Positions 1-11,262 of a stretch of DNA of 37,817 bases are shown here, in pieces. The notes beneath the pieces were generated by a model. The model was given only the letters and a program-made list of their open reading frames with translations. It was not told the origin of the DNA and did not search any database. Made by a program: the position numbers and the translations under genes. Each line of letters opens with the position of its first letter. The first letter of the stretch is position 1. The DNA is from Plantago elongata (Eukaryota; Streptophyta; Magnoliopsida; Lamiales; Plantaginaceae): the NCBI GenBank assembly GCA_036897095.1, contig JAYMSP010000997.1, forward strand, positions 1 to 37,817, written 5' to 3'.

Positions 1-464
1 TAATATTAAAAATTATAAAATAAAAATTATTTATTTTATTTTTCCGATGGCTCGAGAATGACTTGATAAATGTCCGGGAAGTGATTTTCCATTTTCATGA
101 ATTTTATTTACGAGTCGTTTGGAAGCCAGAACGAATTAGTTGTATATAGTTGCAAAAGGACAGAATTAACCTTACTTCTTATTTTCCCCTTCTTTGCCAA
201 CAAGGGCAGTTTCATCATTTCCATTTCATCTTCTTCCTCACTACGTCCATCCACCATTGAAACCGACTGAAAGAAAAGAAAATTCGATCGGACGTGCAAG
301 CCGCCATTCCTCAGCCACCGTGCAAAGGCAGCGCCGCCGCCCCTCATGGCTCGATAGGGGACGCGTCAAGAAGCAGAAAATGGGCGGACGAGGAAGGCGA
401 AACGTGGCCGAATTCCGGCCGTTCCTCCACCGCCTTCGCCGCCTTCCCCGAGCCGCCATCGGCC

Positions 465-472
465 TATAAATA
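465..472 (+). promoter_or_regulatory. TATA box of the LTR promoter
   Basis: TATAAATA sits in a GC-rich context (GGCC before, CGGGCC after), followed by a pyrimidine-rich leader. The second LTR has the same box in the same context at 9029-9036, so it is a conserved element promoter. The open frames at 194-647 on both strands are by-products of the GC-rich leader. Confidence 0.7.
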
Positions 473-829
473 CGGGCCTTTTCCCGCTCATTTCACCCCA
501 CACCGCATTCCACTCCTTCTCGCTTTCTCTTCCCCTCGTTTTCTTCAATTTTCCAGCCAATTCTGCCACTTCCGGCCATCGGCTCGCCGCCGTCTCCGGC
601 CACCACCTCCGATCAACCCCGCCTGTCGAAAATTTAATCCCGGATAGCGTCGTTAACTCGACCGAACTCCGGTAAGTTTCCTCGCTCGAATTCGATTAAA
701 TTCGAATATACGAACGAAAAATTAATAAACTATTATTCGCAGTCGTCCCGTCCCGACCCCGCTCGATAGTCGTTACTCTGCCCGTCGCTCGACGCGCACT
801 CGGTCAGTGTCGTATAATTTTATTATTAT

Positions 830-1140
830 CTTATCGCTAATTATCGTTCGGTAATTTTATCGTAGTTAATTATCGTATTTAATTAATTATCATTAATTAT
901 CATAATTATCGACTAGCTAAATAACGTTAGTCTTAATAAGTATCGTTAAATAACGTTAAAAATTATCGTTAGTACTTAATTAATTACCGTTAGTTAAGTA
1001 CTGTATTTATCGCTAGCTAATTACCATTAGTCTTAATTAATATTTAATTATCGTTAATTAATATCCTTAGCATTAGTTAATTAGCGGGTAATTAGCATTA
1101 ATTATTATCGTAATTAAAATGAATGAAGGGTAATTATTAT
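830..1140. repeat. Degenerate AT-rich simple repeat inside the LTR
   Basis: About 310 bp consist of loosely repeated words such as TTAATTATCGTTAG and TAATTAATATCGTTA. There is no exact period, but CGTTA/TAACG recurs roughly every 10-30 bp on both strands, making the stretch rich in short inverted repeats. The solo LTR at 8415-12248 does not have an equally obvious counterpart, so it probably expanded in this copy. Confidence 0.55.
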
Positions 1141-2298
1141 TAATTGCTGATTAGTGATAATTATTAACAGCTAATGGAAATTAAGTTATAATGTTATATT
1201 AAATAAATGTCGACTTGCCGTCGACTAGGAATTAGGATATAATATTATGTAAATGGTATACTGTTGGAAGATGGAATTGTTGGACAGACTTATTGTCTGT
1301 AGTTGGTTTAGCTGTTAGAAATAAAATACTGGACAAGTTTTACAAGCCGAATAAAATACCAGTTTAACATAAATTATAAGTGATAGTTAAATAAATGTCG
1401 AGGCATAATTAAATTAAGTAACAGATAGTAAGAAGGCTAAGGTATTAAATAAGAAACGTCGTAGAGATTAGTAAATTATCAGGGACTTAAATAGTATTAT
1501 TATCTGTTTATCAGGATCTTCGGAAGCTCCTGAAGTACTAGATACATACGGTGAGTGATATCTGGCCTTCGGCATCAGGCCCTGGGAAAGTTAAAGTGCT
1601 ATTATTCATTCCTCGTATTCCATTCATGTATCTGTTTATCTGTCTGACTGTCTGATATTGACCGCGACTACTCGACGTCAACCGACCGACTCCGATTTAG
1701 TTACCGATTTAGTTGACTGATTGTATAAGGTAGATAACCTGTACTTAGGAATACTTTATATGTATTAAGTGACATTTTATTACCCCAATGGCTGATTGAG
1801 TACCGAGTCTTGTCTATTAATTCTGTTTACCGAGTTAGGTCTTAAACTATAGATGGCCTGCACTTAGGTGACACTACATGTCTAGTCTTGACATTTTATT
1901 GCTCCAATTGCTGATTCATACTGAATGATAGTGTACTCTGAAAGGTGTTACCGTTTCCAAGTGATAGTGTACCTCTAACTGTAAACTATAGAAGACCTGT
2001 GTCTAGGAATTACCGATTGTTATTGACGTGAATTTGTATTAGTTCAGTGACCAAGCAACAGTGTACTTTGAAAGTAATATTATTTTCCAAGTGATAGTGT
2101 ACCAAAGTGAAAGTGAATTCTGAAAGTGTTTTACTGCCCGTGAAGTGATAAAGTGACAGTGTACTCTGCATATCTTATTGTTCTTGCCTCTCTGATCTTC
2201 ATTGCATTGCACGAAAATCGTTTTCCAAAAAGGGGCAACCACACACTGTTTTCTTACAAACTGGGAACCGTATCCATTTATCGCCGTGTAATCAGCCT

Positions 2299-2510
2299 GG
2301 ATCTCTGATCCTGGAGTGTTGCTATGAAAATAGCGTGGACCCATGGTCCTGAAGTGTTGTTGTAAAAACAGCGTGGATCTTTGATCGTGAAGTGTTGCTG
2401 TGAAAATAGCGTGGACCTTTGATCCTGAAGTGTTGCTGTGAAAATAGCATGGATCTCTGATCCTGAAGTGTTGCTATGAAAATAGCTTGGGTTTCGACCC
2501 TGAAGTGAGT
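2299..2510. repeat. 38-bp tandem repeat, about 5.5 copies, in the LTR
   Basis: Units start at 2299, 2337, 2375, 2413, 2451 and 2489, so the period is exactly 38 bp. The core reads 'TGATCCTGAAGTGTTGCTGT' followed by GAAAATAGCGTGG. Copies differ by a few substitutions; the last is cut off after about 22 bp. The minus-strand open frame over 2322-2600 is a by-product. The other LTR carries an unrelated 33-bp array instead. Confidence 0.9.
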
Positions 2511-2885
2511 GATACTGGAAATCCCAAAAGTGTTAAAATGTCTGATCAGCGTGTTGTGTTGGTTTGCCGCATTTATTTTATTCATACGCATTTCATGCAT
2601 GCTTGACTATCCTCAGTCTTCGTGACTGACATTCTCTTTGTTTCAATAAATTGCTTTCCCAGATTGAGCACGAAGACAGGCTCAGGTAGCTCAGACAGCC
2701 GGACAATTGGCAAATTTCCGCTGCTGCAGTTGTTAAGTTAGATGTGTGTTTTCTATTTCTGTTTTCAGTTTTACTTATCCTGTACATACGGTTTGTAACG
2801 GATAATATTGTAGTATTTTAATAAATATCTATTTGAAATACTCGGCACAACCGTTGACGTCTGAACCAGACCCTGGGCCGCTACA

Positions 2886-3386
2886 ATGTCCGTCACCCGT
2901 ACCCATTACTCTGTAACCGTATCCATTACCCGGTATTTGTGTCTGATGCCCAACCCTGTTACCCTATCTTATTATCATGTCATGTTGCTAGTTTAATTAT
3001 TGACCCAATATAATAAAATTGCACTTTTAAAACTCATTTTATAATTTATTAAGGTCCAAATAAAGTCGTCAGTGATTTTTATATATCTCGAAAAAAATAA
3101 TTCAAACATAGTCAAGAGTGGTCTCTATTTATATATCTCGAAAAAATATAGTCGTTGATAATTTTTTATTTCTTTTTATCAATTTTTATTTTAAGTTATG
3201 AACGTTTTAAATTGGATAAAATAAAATTTAAGGGGAAAGATGAATAAGTAAATAAATGAATTAGTGAGATGAAGAAAAGAAATATGTAGGTCCACTCATT
3301 TATTCTTACATGGTAATTATACAAATATGTACTAATCGATAAAAATGTATAAAGTTGTAGATAGTTTTATCGATCAATAAATATTG
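2886..3386 (+). mobile_element. Right part of a TIR/minisatellite element, interrupted by the LTR
   Basis: The sequence matches about 15190-15690 over some 500 bp: first two to four 20-bp units (CCGTACCCATTACYCGGTAT type), then 'CATGTTGCTAGTTTAATTAT', then the AT-rich arm with the TATATATCTCGAAAAAA motif and 'TTATTCTTACATGG'. Similarity fades near 3386. The LTR ending at 2885 appears to have landed inside the minisatellite. The left half of this copy must be outside the window or lost. Confidence 0.8.
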
Positions 3387-4034
3387 AAAGAATTGTGGTG
3401 AATTAGATGGATTTGTAAGAAACGCTCAGTCAATTAGCCAATGTGAGCAAATTAACAAGACAAATACTCACGTGAGACAAAAATACTCGTGAGTCGCGCC
3501 ATTACTACAATACTCGCGAAGCTCAAGCATGGTTTTTGAGTCATACTATAATAGGGTTTAGCATTACTTGAGTTTTTTTTCGGTTGAAGAAATGAACGCC
3601 GTCATGCTCGGAAATCGGAATCTGGATGAGAGCTTTTGTATTGATTGTCCGTGTGTATTAATTCCACATTATGCTGCATATCTTGTCTTGTTGTATCTGC
3701 AAAATTAACCAATTTAATTTTCTCTTCAATAATTACTCCCGTGTAATCACATAAAACTCTCCAAGAGTCCAACTAGCAATATGTTAATCGTGTTTAAAAT
3801 TACATTAGAATGTGTGATTGAATGCTACGTTTAGAGCAATCGTCATGTCGGGTGTTTGATCCCTCCACATTTTTCCAAATTTCCGGTAAACAAAACTCAT
3901 CATATTTATTTTTTATCAATATGTTTTGTAAATTAATTTATGCTTTATTGGGTGTTTGCATTTTATATTCCCGACTATCATTTAGTTGATTTTGTATTTA
4001 TTTACCTACTAATTAGTATAACGTTTTTAATTAT
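3387..4034. other. AT-rich intergenic DNA without recognised genes
   Basis: No open frame of note and no tRNA or rRNA seen. Short CTCACGTGAG/ACTCGTGAG words recur near 3467-3495. Probably decayed transposon sequence, but nothing identifiable. Confidence 0.4.
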
Positions 4035-5056
4035 GACAATGTTAAACGCATGACACGTTTTACTAAACGCATGACACTTCTTAAAAATTTATAAAAATAG
4101 TATGGAGTTTAATAATTTATAAAAATAACCCAATAATTTTAAAGTTGTAAAAATATTCTAAAAAGATGCTAAAATATGAAATCAAAATTTCAAACATCCA
4201 AAAACACATTTTAAACACAACTTAAAACTTAAATGGAAATACATTTAAATTATGATCATCGCCTCACTAATTATATTTTATCTAGAATATCTTGTTTTCC
4301 TTTCATAAAAATTGGCTCAAACCCAATATAATAGTTGCTGAATTCGGGCCTAAATAAGTTGACCACTAAGTTGTGTTCGCATGCCACAACTGCACAACTA
4401 AATTTTGGCCTACCAAGCAATAGGGTACAAGCGTTTTTACCTTCTTTTTTATAAATTTAATTATTTAATAATTTATGTTATAATTTTTTATGGTAGTAAT
4501 ACATTATTATTTTATTATTTCAAATTGTATTATCAAACTATATATACATTTAATTATTCAATAAAAAAATAAGTGTTTCCTACCAAAATATTTGTGCCTT
4601 TGAATAACATATGCCACAATCATGTTGTGTACTTCGAAAATGTAGGCCACAATCATGTTGTGACCTTTGCTTTTGAAGGCCACACTTATGTTGTGGCCTA
4701 CTTTTTTTATTGTAGGCTACAAGTATTTATGCTCGAAATATTCATTTTCGGTCGGTTAAATATATAAAATTATACATGTATATTGTTAATTTTTTTTTAA
4801 TAATTTAGTTAGTTTTATGATATATTTTTTTCAATTATTATAATAATATTTTTATATTATTTTGTTGTTAGAATAATATGATTATGATGGTGTTGTTTCA
4901 TATGGTGATCATAATGATACGATGATGATTGGATTATATTTTAAATTTGAAGTCTTTTGGTAATTATTTGTAAATTCTTAAACTTAAGAATATTTTTATA
5001 ATTTTTCAGAAAGTATCCTGCATTTAGTGAAATGTGTTCTGCATTTAACAAGGACC
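4035..5056. mobile_element. Putative Mutator-like non-autonomous element with ~100-170 bp TIRs
   Basis: The left end (from about 4035: AATGTTAAACGCATGACAC) is an inverted match to the right end (read backwards from about 5056: CTTGTTAAATGCAGAACAC). The match continues inward through ACTAAAYGCA, ACTT-CT-AAAAATT-ATAAAAATA and AGTTTAA-AATTTA, and fades after 100-170 bp. Flanking 9-mers TTTAATTAT and TTAATTTAT agree at 7 of 9 positions, compatible with a decayed 9-bp Mutator-type target duplication but not proof. There is no transposase. The core holds the palindromic units described separately. Confidence 0.6.
4613..4699. repeat. Three palindromic GGCCACAA-CATG-TTGTGGCC units
   Basis: Imperfect palindromes at 4613-4629, 4645-4665 and 4677-4699, spaced about 32 bp, each built as (G)GCCACAA, a short AT centre, then TTGTGGCC. 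Related single arms occur at about 4382-4400 (GCCACAACTGCACAAC) and 4712-4725. Each unit could form a small hairpin; no function is known to me. Confidence 0.7.
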
Positions 5057-5339
5057 TTAATTTATTATGAGTGATTTATTTATGAGAGAATTACATATAT
5101 AACCACTTAATGACAACTATTACATATAAGGATGGCTCTCTAAAACAATTAAATATAATTCCATTTTAATTTTTTGAGCCCTAAATCCACTCTAACTAGA
5201 TAAAACTGCCCCTCATCTCATTTTAATTAGTTGTGGACCTCAAAACAAGCTCAATTAGATTTAATAATAATTTTGAAATCCGGCTACATTAATGGACTCA
5301 AAAAAGGGCGCTAAATTGAATTACATAACCAATGTGAGA

Positions 5340-7080
5340 TCCGTAGATATGAAACCAACTTATGAAAGTCTGAAACTATCTTGAGTAGATCATGAAACTA
5401 ACATACTAGTTTCATGGACACAAAAGGTAGTTTTAAAACAACAAAAATCTATTTTCATATTCAGAAAAACTAGTTTCAAAGCCACAAAACCTTGTTTCAT
5501 GATCACAAAAGCTAGTTTTAGAACTACTAAAGTTAGTTTCAAGTTCACTAAACTCAAATTAAGCGACTATCGAGCCTCTCACAAATTCTAAAACCCTAAG
5601 GGAAAGTGGTGAACCCAAAAAGTCACTAAATTAATTTGATTACTCCCTCTGGGAGCTACGGTCTTAATTCGGGTTTAGGACGGGTCCAGGGACTACCGTC
5701 ATGGACCTGTCCTAAACCCTAACCTCTAATTAAGCGGTTGCAGAACCTGCAATGTTTGTTTTAAGATCTGATACGTCAGTTTCAGTATAAATAGTATTAG
5801 TTTTCAGGTTCACTCAAGTAATTTCAAAAACTTAGAAGTTAGTTTCATGTTCATTAATTTTAGTTTTATGTTCGATAAAGTTAGTTTCAGGTTCATTAAG
5901 TTAGTTTTAGAAAATTAGAGTTAGTTTCATATTCATTAATGTTAATTTCAACAACTAAAAATGTTGATTTCAGGTTCCATCATACAACAAATATTAGTTT
6001 ATTTAGTTTCATGGGAATTGAAGTTACTTTCATGTGCCTTTATATTAGTTTCATGTTCACAAAAACTAGTTTAATGGGCACAAAAGCTAGTTTCATGTTC
6101 ATAAAAGTTAGTTTCATGGGTACAAAGGATAGTTTCATATTCACAAAGTCTAGTTTAAAAAACACTAAAGTTAGTTTCAGGTTCCATCACGCAATATATA
6201 TTAGTTTAGTTAATTTCATGTAAAATGTAGTTAGTTACAGGTGCCTTCATACTAGTTTCAAGATCTTTTTTTTATATTAGTTTTAGAACCACAAAATCTG
6301 ATTTCATATTAACAAAAAACTAGTTTCAAAACAACAAAACTTTATTTCATGTTCACAAAAAGTCAATTTCAGAACCAACATGATTTATATTCACATAAGC
6401 TAGTTTCATGGGCACCAAAGCTAATTTCATGTTAAAAAAAATCTAGTTTTATGTTCATAAAAGCTAGTTTAATGGGTGCCAAGGCTAGTTTCATGTTCAC
6501 AAAATCGTGTTTCATGTCTATAAATGCTAGATTTATGGTATAAATGCTAGATTTATGGTACAAAAGCTAGTTTTATGTTCACAAAGTTGTTAAAACACTA
6601 AAGTTAGTTTCAGGTTCCATCACCAACATATATTAGTTTAATTAGTTTGATGTGAATTGAAGTTAGTTTCAGGTGTTTAGACTAGTTCCAAAACTTTTCA
6701 TATTAATTTCAGAACCACAAAACTTATTTTCATGTTCACAAAAGCTAATTTCAGAAATACAAAATCTGATTTCATATTCACAAAAGTTAGTTTCATGTGC
6801 ACCAAAGCTAGTTTCATGTTTACAAAAATTAGTTTCGTGCTCACAAAATATAGTTTCACATTTAGAAAAGCTAGTTTCATGGGCACCAAAGCTATTTTTA
6901 TGTTTAGAAAATTTAGTTTCATGTTCATAAAAATTAATTTTATGGGTATAAAATCTAGTTTTATGTAATAAAATCTAATTTAAAAAATATTAAATTAATT
7001 TCAGGTTTCATAAGAAAATATATATCAGTTTAGATAATTTTGTGTGAATTGAAGTTAGTTTCAGGTAACTTTATATTAGT
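5340..7080. repeat. 21-bp minisatellite with a higher-order module
   Basis: Dozens of units follow the consensus AAAGCTAGTTTCATGTTCAC (20-21 bp, often TTCATGGGCACAAAAG). A longer module (TTCAGGTTCCATCA, then ATATTAGTTTA, then GAATTGAAGTTAGTTTCAGG) recurs near 5967, 6177, 6607 and 6992. Because 21 is a multiple of three, frames stay open and produce false proteins with heptad-like repeats at 5939-6223 and 6698-6968 on both strands; these are not genes. Confidence 0.9.
5663..5734. repeat. Long hairpin embedded in the minisatellite
   Basis: Arms GGGTTTAGGACGGGTCCA (5671-5688) and TGGACCTGTCCTAAACCC (5702-5719) pair over 18 bp with one mismatch. Outer arms CTTAATT (5663-5669) and AATTAAG (5728-5734) also pair. 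The loop is about 13 nt. It is GC-richer than its surroundings and interrupts the 21-bp array. Confidence 0.8.
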
Positions 7081-7308
7081 GATGGGTTTAAATTGTTTTG
7101 GAGATGTGTATGAACTGTTTTGAAGATATAGATACATATATAGAGAGAAAGAGAGCCACACGCAGGCAGCAGAAGTAGTATTTTAGAGAGAAGATTTGAG
7201 GGAGAGAACGACTAGTTTTTTAGTATTATAAAGGAGTAGGGTATATTGGGAAATCAGGGGAAAAATTAGGGCTAAAAAATTAGTTTGATTCATATGTGTA
7301 ATTGTTTT

Positions 7309-8409
7309 TTGAACTGTTCTAAAATGTATGACCAATTTATAAATTAGTTTTTTTATATATTTTTATATTTATTTTATGGAACGGAAAAACTTAGTTAAGT
7401 GGACTCAGTTGCAGAAGTTTATGGGTCAAATAAGAGATCAGTGGACTCAAGAGTATCTTTGGGCTAGGAACTGACATTATGCTTGGAGTATAAGACAAGG
7501 GGTTTATGTTAGGAGGAAATAGGTTCAAGTCTTGTAGATGAAAGTTGCAAGGAATGGATTTAACAAGTGACATATGATTAATGTGTATTGTTGATGATTT
7601 TTAGCAGTGAAATCTACGATAATGTCGTACTCTTGATTTTGAATTATTCTTTTCATCATTATCCGCAAGTTATTTTTCTGTGTTAAAGAAATAAATAGAC
7701 GAATGCGGATATTTAAAGTTATGAGGGTGTAGCTGGGGCACATATTATGCTTTTTAGCTTACAATTATGGAAAATTTCTAGCCAAAGACAATTTGCCACA
7801 AAATATTATTGAATTAATAAAATATTATAACTTAGATAGTAATGCTAATGTTACAACTCGAAGTGTCTACTTTCTAAAATTTCATTTTAGTTTAATATAG
7901 ATTAGGTGGTTATTAAAACTCTGCGTGCCACCAATTTTTTAGTTCAATAAGTTTATTTTTATTTTACTAAAATATCCGTTATATAAATGTGCAACTTATC
8001 AAATAAGCTAGTTGATTTGAGAAGATAATTAAATTAATTTATTGATAAAAAAATTTAACTTACTAGCTATCACCTAATTAATCAGCTACTAATTAACTTT
8101 TGATAAACTTATCTTAAATTCTCAAATTAATTATTTTGTGAATTCACTTCCTGCAGCCATTGTTGTATATGGACTGTAGCCCAATACATACTCCAGGCCC
8201 ATCTTTTATTTGGGCCTTACTTAGCCAACAATATTTTGGGTATTCAACCCAAATTTATTTTTGATCCTATATATTCAATCGGATTAATTTAAATTGTCCT
8301 TGTAAAATATTTAATTTATTTATAATTAATAAAACTTTGATCTATAATATTGAATATTTTATAATTATTTTAAACTTAATCAGTTCGGAAAATGTTGATA
8401 AATTAGAAG
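7309..8409. other. AT-rich intergenic DNA without recognised genes
   Basis: Only short open frames of low complexity. The last bases before the solo LTR (AAAATGTTGATAAATTAGAAG) and the first after its target duplication (AAAATGTGATAAATTAAA) are alike, so the pre-insertion site was a short ~22-bp tandem repeat. Confidence 0.4.
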
Positions 8410-9028
8410 AAAATTGTGACGACCCAGTTAATCGGACCCGGTTGAGGTACGATTTAAACCATATTCCATTATATACGGGTTATTTAAATATATTATTTTG
8501 AGGCGGATTGAATTCGAATATTAGTGGTCAGGTCGTGTTCGCCAGTTAATTACGAATAAGAGTTAAAATTATTATTATTTGATATTATATTAATAAAATA
8601 AAAATAAAAATAATAAAAAATTTTATTTTTATTCTAGTTAAGTTCGCGTCCAATATCGTCCCGGATGTCGAATTCGTATTTTTCGAAATTTATTTACGAG
8701 TCATTTGGAGTCCAGAAGAAACCAGGTTTATATAATAGCAAAATACCAAATATGCCCCTGACTTATTCCTTCTTCTTCCCCAAATCCTCTCTTTCCCCGT
8801 TCAATTTGTCCTGCCCGTCCGCCATTGTTGTTCCGCTTCTTCTTCGGTTCAATTCTTCTTGTCACCTTCTTGGAGAAGTCACCGACCACCGCCGCCATCC
8901 TTCTCCGTTAAGTAGCCGTCGCGGGAAATGACAAGTTTTCCCTTGCCGCAATGAGACGGGGCCGGTGGAGATAACACGTGGAGGACGTGTGTCAACGGAA
9001 CGGAGCCCGGCTGGCCGCCCTCCTCGCC

Positions 9029-9036
9029 TATAAATA
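9029..9036 (+). promoter_or_regulatory. TATA box of the solo LTR
   Basis: TATAAATA in a CG-rich setting (CTCGCC before, GGCCC after), followed by CTTCC-rich leader. Same box and context as at 465-472 in the first LTR. Confidence 0.7.
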
Positions 9037-11041
9037 GGCCCTTCCATCGTCTCATTCCGCCGCACACCACACCACCGGAAAAATTGCACGGTGACCCCTG
9101 CTTTCTTTCTCTCTCGCCCATTCTCGCCTCCCGTCGCCGCCCCTTACCCGGGCCTATTCACCGGACAGTGTCGTTACTCGCGATCAATTCCGGTTAGCAA
9201 CCTTTCCCTTTTCGATTTCAATCGAATTTTGGGGATGGGAATAGTTGATTAATTGTTGCTTGATGGAATTCGATTATCGTTGCGTTATGTTGTTTAATTA
9301 TTTAGCCTGCTGCGTTTAATTAAGTTGTTGTATGTCGGTCTCGTTATGCTTAGTCTGCGTATTTCTGTAATTACTCGGATAGGTTGCTATCTACGGCCTG
9401 CGTGCGTGTAATGGTGTATGTGTACTACTTGTATGTGTGTCTGAGTATCCTGGTCATTACAGTTCTTGTCAACTGTGCTCGAGTGTTTGAATTCGGATTG
9501 ATTTTGTTTCCTGGAATTTGAACTTGGGTCAAGCTGTTTGCAATTTACCGGTGTGTTGTGTATAAGTAGAGATGTTAGCAAAGCAGCACAGTGAGTAGTA
9601 TATATTGCTCAACTCTTTCGTGCTTCCGCGTCTATGGTTAGGAAAGTAACTCGTTGCTTTGTTCATGTTGAGTCCACATGTTGTGTGCGTGTTTGGTATT
9701 GTGCTACTGTGTGGTGCAAGCTGCGTCTACTTTGTTGAGTCGATTGCTAGGTTCTTTAGCGGCAAATCGTGTTGTGTTCATCTAAGTATGTACCGTAGAG
9801 TTGTGAAGTCGAACTTTTTTGCTTTGTTTTTCAAGGTTAAGCATTTGATTTACTTTGTTGCTGTCGGGTTGTCTAAATTCTTGATTAAGGAGTTGATTTT
9901 ACTGCTCAATCAAGATAATTCTTATGCTTGTGTCGGTCAGCCTGTTGTTGATTACTGCCTTGCCGGCAGCGCGTGTGCTAAGTGGTATGTCGCGGGTATG
10001 CTGCCCGTATTTCTGCCATCTTGGTAGTAGGAATGCTTGATGCGTGTGGTTGAGCCTGTCTATACTGTTCTATGTTGCCTGCCTGTTAATAAGCATTTTA
10101 TGTCCATTGTGCGCATAGGTGTTATGCGCTTGAAGTTTGTTGGGCATGATGTGTATTTGTTGGAGTGCGGAGCTAGCTGCGGAGAAGTGTATTAGAGGAG
10201 TAAGCTTATGGAGGAGGAAGATGCTGAGTAGTAATCAAGATGCTAGTAGATAGTAACCATGTTTAGATAATATGGAGGAATTTGTATGAGCACTTAAATC
10301 CTACGAGCATGGCCATGTGAAATAGTTTAATTTGATTTGAGTAAGATACTGTGTCAATGCTTCAAGACGTGTATGTGGTCGGAATATGATTATTGTTTAG
10401 TTATAAGAGACTTCTATTAGTTTAAAAAAAATTATGAAGTCACGTATGATTGATGTCCCTCTAAGGATTCATACGAGGAAATATTATCTGAAAATAATGG
10501 AATTAATCAAATATTAATAAATTAATTTTCTAACTGCTATTGGTTGTTTTGCTTGCTGTTGGGGGGAATTATACGGGAAAATTATAATTATTCTTGCATG
10601 AAACGTTAAGTAGTATTGTCCCTATATCAGGATTTCGAAGTTGCGTAGCGTACCTGCTCATCCAAGGTGAGGACCCTCACTTATCTTTCATTCCAAGTGA
10701 GCATTTATTCGGCATCAGGCCCTGGGAAATTTATGTGCCTTCATATTGTTATTGTTAAGCTTTTACATTCAGTTACGCTTAGTCGTAATATTTGACCTAA
10801 CTTTAGGACTTGTAGAATGTATGACCTTACCGATATTCCGCTGACTCTCTGATCGACTCTGACCCCTAATATGATTTTTGATTTAATAACGGAATGTGGT
10901 ATTCTGTGTCTGTTCAGTTTTACTGTCTGTCTTTCGGTACTTGTGTCTGTCCTCTGTATCCGTCCTCCGGAAATTGTTTGAATTTATTGACCGCCAACCA
11001 GCACCTATCCGCCACTTGGCATCCCTATCTGTTGTTGTATC

Positions 11042-11262
11042 CCGCCATCCGACGTCCGTGTTTGACTTTGTTGACCGCCATCCGACACTTGTGTTTGACT
11101 TGGACCACCCGCCACCCGGCACTTGTGTTTGACTTTGTTGACCGCCACCGGCACTTGTGTTTGACTTTGAACACCCGCCACCCGGCACTTGTGTTTAATT
11201 TTATTGACCGCCATCCGGCACTCGTGTTTGACTTGGTTACCCGCCAACCGGTGTTTTGTTTG
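11042..11262. repeat. 33-bp tandem repeat, about 7 copies, in the solo LTR
   Basis: CCGCCA begins units at 11042, 11075, 11109, 11142, 11175, 11208 and 11241, a period of 33 (once 34). The unit reads CCGCCACCCGGCACTTGTGT then TTGACTTTGTTGA. A more diverged unit lies near 10991. The period is a multiple of three, which explains the repetitive open frames on both strands here. Confidence 0.9.

Larger units (their letters stand above)
1..2885 (+). mobile_element. 3' portion of a long LTR (solo LTR or one LTR of an element), 5' end outside the window
   Basis: The segment is a diverged relative of the complete solo LTR at 8415-12248. Shared landmarks in the same order are a 'TTTATTTACGAGTC' block (about 106 here, 8690 there), a GC-rich stretch with a TATAAATA box, the 'GTCGTTA' block before a GGTAAG/GGTTAG-like site (about 650 and 9170), a 20-bp identical island (1570 and 10710) and a terminal CTACA. 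From the offset of the first landmark, roughly 170 bp of the LTR lie outside the window. The terminal CA is at 2885, and the next bases, ATGTC, would be the target duplication. There is no gag-pol coding in it. It interrupts a copy of the TIR/minisatellite family seen again at 15.2 kb. Ty3/Gypsy affiliation is inferred only from the style of the LTR ends. Confidence 0.8.
5142..7308. mobile_element. Putative TIR element with a 1.7-kb minisatellite core
   Basis: Left arm 5142-5187 (AAAACAATTA...TTTTAATTTTTTGAGCCCTAA) and right arm 7264-7308, read inverted (AAAACAATTACACATATG...CTAATTTTTTAGCCCTAA), match over about 46 bp. Between them lies the 21-bp minisatellite, then about 180 bp of unique sequence. 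No transposase frame. The exact ends and a target duplication could not be fixed by eye, so the true element may extend a little further on both sides. Confidence 0.55.

Noticed and set aside
194-647. Arg/Pro-rich open frames on both strands of the GC-rich block
   Set aside because: They lie in the LTR leader right around its TATA box, overlap in several frames and show no domain; GC-rich sequence lacks stops by chance.
5939-6968. Repetitive Phe/Ser/Lys proteins encoded by the minisatellite
   Set aside because: A 21-bp period keeps frames open automatically, and both strands do so; no start context, domain or gene structure.
5340-7080. CRISPR-like array
   Set aside because: Units are contiguous and degenerate with no unique spacers, and the genome is eukaryotic.
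9659-10027. 122-aa frame in the solo LTR, Cys/Val-rich
   Set aside because: It lies inside an LTR, has no recognisable domain and no splice or promoter support apart from the LTR promoter.
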